Positions 60,629-64,000 of a stretch of 64,000 nucleotides of DNA are shown here, in pieces. The translations under genes and the position numbers were made by a program. The DNA is from Acanthochromis polyacanthus (lineage: Eukaryota; Chordata; Actinopteri; Pomacentridae): contig NC_067117.1 in assembly GCF_021347895.1 (NCBI RefSeq), positions 30,882,067 through 30,946,066 on the forward strand. Reading direction: 5' to 3'. The number at the start of each line of letters is the position of its first letter. Position 1 is the stretch's first letter. The notes under the pieces are model-generated. The model was not told the DNA's origin and did not search any database. It worked only from the letters and a program-made list of their open reading frames with translations.

Positions 60629-60748
60629 TGAACTCATTTAGTTCTGGTTAATTTGAATGCCAACCTTGAATGCTTTATCATGTTAATCAAACTATTCCTG
60701 GACACTTTTTGCAGTTTGACATGGAGCATGATTCTACTCAAGCAGGAA
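60629..60748 (-). mobile_element. Tc1-like transposase remnant in array unit
   Basis: Read on the minus strand the segment gives HAPCQTAKSVQE, a stop, then HDKAFKV, equivalent to NAPCHTAKIVQEW..HDK.F of a Tc1 transposase. It sits just upstream of tRNA copy 3, as in the other units. Confidence 0.7.
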
Positions 60749-60802
60749 ATATTGTGGACATGGAGTTGTGTTTGTGGTTTGGAAGAGAGAGTGCTTCTGT
60801 GA

Positions 60803-60874
60803 GGGGGTATAGCTCAGTAGTAGAGCATTTGACTGCAGATCAAGAGGTCCCCAGTTCAAATCTGGGTGTCCCCT
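60803..60874 (+). tRNA. tRNA-Cys (GCA), copy 3, slightly decayed
   Basis: The gene is 72 nt with the same cloverleaf as copy 2. Two changes stand out: the D-loop reads AGTAGTA, replacing a conserved G of the GG pair, and the acceptor 3' strand is TGTCCCC, giving a second G-T pair. Anticodon GCA and the T arm are unchanged. It may still be recognised, but the loss of the D-loop G would weaken the D-loop/T-loop contact. Confidence 0.78.
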
Positions 60875-60887
60875 TCCATCAAAGCAG

Positions 60888-62750
60888 TATGGTAATGGCA
60901 GGGTACTATCTTCCCATAAATTTCTCTTTCTGTAGTCTCAGGGTATATGTTATGCATTCCATGTGGTAAATTTCCAATACTTTCTCAGTCCAACTACTGT
61001 ATGTTGGAGGGTCAGGTTTTAGCCATTTAATTGTTATATATTTGAAGGCTGCTGTAATAAGTATTTGTAAAAGGTATTTTTTAGCTCTACCATCAATCAC
61101 TGGTGTTAGGCCCAGTAGTGCCACAATTGGATCTTTTGTAAACTTTTGATGAAATATCATTTTGAGAGCTTTAAAAACATCCTCCCAAAATGTTTTTAAT
61201 TTTGTACATGTCCAGAATATATGAGTATGGTTGCCAATTTGTGTACCACAGTTTCTCTAACATGTACTAGAGTGTGCTGGGACCATTTTTAACAGTATGG
61301 TTGGCGTCCTGAAGAATCTCGTTATAACCTTCCACTTGAATTCCCTCTATGAATTGGAATTGGTTACAAGATGGTCTTCAGTACACATTTCATCCCACGT
61401 GTCCTCTGGTATATCTGCATTCATTTCAGTTTCCCATCTTCTTCTTATCTGTAATGTATTATTCAAGGTCATACCCGAAAATATATGGTTAAAAACAGCC
61501 TATTATCTTCTTACCCTCATTTCCAGTTAGTAATTTTAACAAAAACTCCTCAATTGGAGTAGGCTCCAGAACTTTATTCCATTCTTTATGCTTAGTTAAA
61601 AATGTCCTTAATTGTAATTATCTAAAGAAATCAGTGTTAGGGAGTTTGAATTCCTCTTTCAGTTGTTCAAATAATTTTAGGCTCCTACCCCCATGAAGTT
61701 ATAGTTGATATAGTTTACTGAGTCCATGTTTTGACCACTTTCTCAACCCTGCATCCATATGGGAGGGAGCAAAATCCTTCATAAATCCAATATCGGTTAA
61801 TGCTGAGATTGTTTTCGGGAATCCAAACGATACTTTTATTTTCCTCCAGATATTTAAAGTGACTCTGGTCCATTCACCCATTTGAATGTCCCCAGATGAG
61901 ATGTCAATGAATGGTAAGGCATGTAGGGGAGTAGCACGCAGACTTTACTCTATATTTAGAAAGCGTGTATCTGAGAGGTCCTGAATCCATACTGTTAAGG
62001 GCCTTAGCTGTGCAGCCCAGAAATAGTACCTGAGATGTGGGAGTTTGAGGCCTCCATGGGATTTAGGAAGCTGTAGAGTTTTCAGTCTGACTCGTGGCCG
62101 TCGCCCTTGCCAAATGAACTTTGAGAAAAGTCTATCTAATTTATCAAATGTGGATTTAGGAATATCAATTAGCAACATCTGAAATAGATATAGAAGCTTT
62201 GGAAGTATAGTCATCCGTAAACTTTCTATACGGCCCAACAGAGATAATGGAAGAGTGGACCATCGGTCTAGATTGCTGCTAATTTTCTGAATTATAGGTT
62301 TGTAGTTTGTATTAGATAAGTTTTTTAATGTTGGTGGAATTTGAATGCCAAGATATCTAATGCAATTTTTTGGCCATTTAAATCCACTTTGAAGTTTGAC
62401 TGACTGTGAGATATTACCACTTACATCCATAGCTATGGTTTTGTCTATATTTAATTTATAGCCTGAGAAGAACCCATATGTTGAAATGAGGTCTTTTAGA
62501 TGAGGGATTGTAGTTGCAGGTTCAGTTAAATATAGAAGAACGTCATCTGTGTACAACAATAACTAGGGATGTTCTCTGTTTATTGTTAGTCCCTTTATGT
62601 TAATATTATCTCTGAGCAATTGAGCTAGTGGTTCAATACAAATATTAAACAATAGAGGTGATAGGGAACAGCCCTGTCTGCGCCCATGTTCAAGGACAAA
62701 GAGGTCTGATAGGAACCCATTAACTTTAACAGCAGCTTACAGATCAGAGT
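60888..62750 (-). mobile_element. L1-like LINE, 5'-truncated, inside the array
   Basis: The insertion starts 14 bp after tRNA copy 3 and ends where array sequence resumes (GATTCTGCTCAATCAGGAAA). Its minus strand carries the ORF2 part from just before the RT active site to the ORF stop near 60905. There is no 3' UTR or poly-A tail after the stop, which is odd for L1. About 200 bp of array unit seems to have been lost at the insertion. Confidence 0.85.
60906..62745 (-). pseudogene. L1/Tx1-like ORF2 C-terminal half, broken
   Basis: On the minus strand, 62745-62570 encodes NGFLSDLFVLEHGRRQGCSL then SPLLFNICIEPLAQLL, the RT segment before the active site. A TAG follows EHP. The frame 62559-61945 has the active-site box LYTDDVLLYL (A of YADD replaced by T), then SGYKLNIDKT, RYLGIQIPPTLKNL and the thumb region with KFIWQGRRPRVRLKTLQLPK. 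Later pieces at 61881-61699 (MGEWTRVTLNIWRKIK) and 61160-60906 (WTEKVLEIYHMECITYTLRL) belong to the C-terminal domain. The endonuclease domain is absent. Confidence 0.9.
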
Positions 62751-62832
62751 ATAGTGCATGATTCTGCTCAATCAGGAAAGATTGTGGACATGGAGTTGTG
62801 TTTGTATTTTGGAAGAGGGAGTGGTTCTGAGA

Positions 62833-62856
62833 GGGGGTGTAGCTCAGTGTATGTAG
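62833..62856 (+). pseudogene. tRNA-Cys 5' fragment
   Basis: GGGGGTGTAGCTCAGTG matches the first 17 nt of the gene and is then followed by unrelated TATGTAGGTATGAAGGGGTG. It lies exactly 113 bp upstream of a full copy. It lacks the anticodon, B box and 3' half. Confidence 0.85.
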
Positions 62857-62945
62857 GTATGAAGGGGTGTTTGCTGTATACAAGAATGTCTGGGTAGGTA
62901 CAGTAACATCTACAAAAAGTATGGACATAACACTTTTCTCTATGA

Positions 62946-63017
62946 GGGGGTATAGCTCAGTGGTAGAGCATTTGACTGCAGATCAAGAGGTCCCCAGTTC
63001 AAATCTGGGTGCTCCCT
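62946..63017 (+). tRNA. tRNA-Cys (GCA), copy 4
   Basis: The gene is 72 nt and matches copy 2 except for the acceptor 3' strand TGCTCCC, which makes an additional G-T pair. D arm, anticodon loop CTGCAGA, variable loop and T arm are intact. Downstream is TTTAAAC, with no run of four T. Confidence 0.88.
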
Positions 63018-63167
63018 TTAAACAAAACCTTGCAGTGTTGATGAAGAGTTGGTTATTTAAGGCTTTGGGACACTGAGCGGAAATCCCAGAGGCACCTTAC
63101 CGTGCCGATGCCAAATCATCCATATTATGGACATGTAAATTAAGAAAAAAAGCAACGACTTTTGTTC

Positions 63168-63534
63168 CATCCATCTATCCATCCATCCATTCCCTATATA
63201 CCGCTTTATCCTCACTATGGTCGCGGGGGGTGCTGGAGTCTATCCCAGCTGACTCGGGTGAAGGCAGGGGATACCCTGGACAGGTCACCAGTCTGTCGCA
63301 GGGCTACATATACAGACAAACATTCACACCTAGGGGCAATTCAGAGTAACCAATTAACCTCAGCATAATTTTGGACTGTGGGAGGAAGCCGGAGTAGCCG
63401 GAGAAAACCCACGCATGCACAAGGAGAACGTGCAAACTCCATGAAGAAAGATCCCAGGCCCACCCCGGGATTTGAACCGAGGATCTTCTTGCTACAAGGT
63501 GAAAGTGCTAATCACTATGTCATTGTGTAGCCCT
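63168..63534 (-). mobile_element. V-SINE, full length, in the array
   Basis: Read on the minus strand it begins GGGCTACACAATGACATAGT, has the B-box-like GGTTCAAATCCC, the V-SINE core (CTTCATGGAGTTTGCACGTT), the tail domain and terminal GGAT repeats. It splits the unit between TTTGTTCC and GAACTCATTCAG. Confidence 0.88.
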
Positions 63535-63652
63535 GAACTCATTCAGTTCTGGTTAATTTGAAGGCCAACCTTGAACGCTTTGTCACATTAATTAAACTAT
63601 TCCTGGACACTTTTTGCAGTGTGACATGGAGCGTTATTCTGCTCAATCAGGA
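63535..63652 (-). mobile_element. Tc1-like transposase remnant in array unit
   Basis: On the minus strand it gives QNNAPCHTAKSVQE, a stop, then DKAFKV, the block around the second catalytic motif of a Tc1 transposase (DNAPCHTAKIVQEW). Equivalent remnants precede tRNA copies 2 and 3. Confidence 0.75.
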
Positions 63653-63707
63653 AATATTGTGGACATGGAGTTGTGTTTGTGGTTTGGAAGAGGGAGTGGT
63701 TCTTTGA

Positions 63708-63731
63708 GGGGGTATAGCTCAGTGTATGTAG
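63708..63731 (+). pseudogene. tRNA-Cys 5' fragment
   Basis: GGGGGTATAGCTCAGTG is followed by TATGTAGTTATGAAGGGC. It again lies exactly 113 bp upstream of a full gene, like the fragment at 62833. Confidence 0.85.
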
Positions 63732-63820
63732 TTATGAAGGGCTATTTGCTGTATACAAGAATGTCTAGGTAGGTACAGTAACATCTACAAAAAGCATGGA
63801 CATGATATTTTCCTGTATGA

Positions 63821-63892
63821 GGGGGTATAGCTCAGTGGTAGAGCATTTGACTGCAGATCAAGAGGTCCCCAGTTCAAATCTGGGTGCCCCCT
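63821..63892 (+). tRNA. tRNA-Cys (GCA), copy 5
   Basis: This is a 72-nt gene identical in all arms to copy 2, with acceptor GGGGGTA/TGCCCCC, anticodon GCA in loop CTGCAGA, and T arm CCCAG/CTGGG. With copy 2 it is the best candidate for a working gene. Downstream is TTTACAC, without TTTT. Confidence 0.95.
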
Positions 63893-64000
63893 TTACACAA
63901 AACCTTGCAGTGTTGATAAAGAGTTGGTTATTCAAGGCTTTGGGACGCTGACCAGAAATACTCAGAGCACTGCACTGTGGTGCTGCCAAATCATCCATAT

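Larger units (their letters stand above)
58564..63892 (+). repeat. tRNA-Cys array with ~380-390-bp composite unit
   Basis: Gene copies begin at 58564, 58943, 60803, 62946 and 63821, and 5' fragments at 62833 and 63708. Copies 1 and 2 are 379 bp apart. After subtracting the Tigger-like insertion, copies 2 and 3 are about 383 bp apart. After subtracting the SINE and the 113-bp partial duplication, the last two copies are about 390 bp apart. Each unit shares a downstream block (GGCTTTGGGACACTGA, CCAAATCATCC) and a Tc1 transposase remnant before the next gene. The array continues past the window edge. Confidence 0.9.

Noticed and set aside
58441..63892. CRISPR array, because of regularly repeated units
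   Set aside because: The repeats are 72-nt tRNA genes and Tc1-bearing spacers in a vertebrate sequence; there are no short palindromic repeats or unique equal spacers.

Overview
The window looks like a piece of a ray-finned (teleost) fish genome. The evidence is V-SINE-superfamily retroposons, several Tc1-like transposons, hAT and piggyBac-type non-autonomous elements, fish-type LINE fragments (RTE-, CR1/L2-, L1- and REL-endonuclease-like) and long CA/GT, AT and GGGAA microsatellites. I found no exon of a host protein-coding gene that I can support. Open reading frames are short and come from transposons, simple repeats or chance. All family names are from memory of fish repeats, not from a search.

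Layout. 0-7 kb: a piggyBac-type element carrying a SINE, a LINE fragment, and an old two-unit local duplication (5.08-6.64 kb). 7.8-16 kb: a candidate hAT element, a Harbinger-like remnant, an RTE-like LINE end and two fish dispersed repeats. 16.9-21.1 kb: a diverged tandem repeat interrupted by a hAT element with exact 8-bp target duplications. A second hAT sits inside the first, also with exact 8-bp duplications, and carries about 500-bp inverted arms. 22-36 kb: a REL-endonuclease LINE relic, a possible regulatory block at 24.2-24.6 kb, a (CA)70 tract, two broken Tc1 transposons, MITE copies and a small retroposed insertion. 36-52 kb: mostly unannotated sequence with a Tc1 relic split by a MITE, a CR1/L2-like LINE, a mariner fragment, an (AT)42 tract and an intact V-SINE. 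52.7-55.2 kb: a complete but broken Tc1 element, an abutting palindromic element, and a 104-bp insertion with a 15-bp target duplication whose minus strand carries a hammerhead-ribozyme-like motif.

The right end (58.56-63.89 kb) is an array of tRNA-Cys(GCA) genes on the plus strand: five gene copies (one with a damaged D-arm) and two 5' fragments. The basic unit is about 380-390 bp and contains a remnant of a Tc1-like transposase, so a transposon fragment appears to have been amplified with the tRNA gene. The array was later interrupted by a pogo/Tigger-like element, an L1-like LINE and a V-SINE, and it runs off the window edge.

The tRNA genes are the only likely host genes. The most unusual features are the hammerhead-like motif, the tRNA/transposon composite array and the nested palindromic hAT insertions. 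Several AT-rich, homeodomain-site-dense stretches are suggested as regulatory sequence, but conservation could not be tested.
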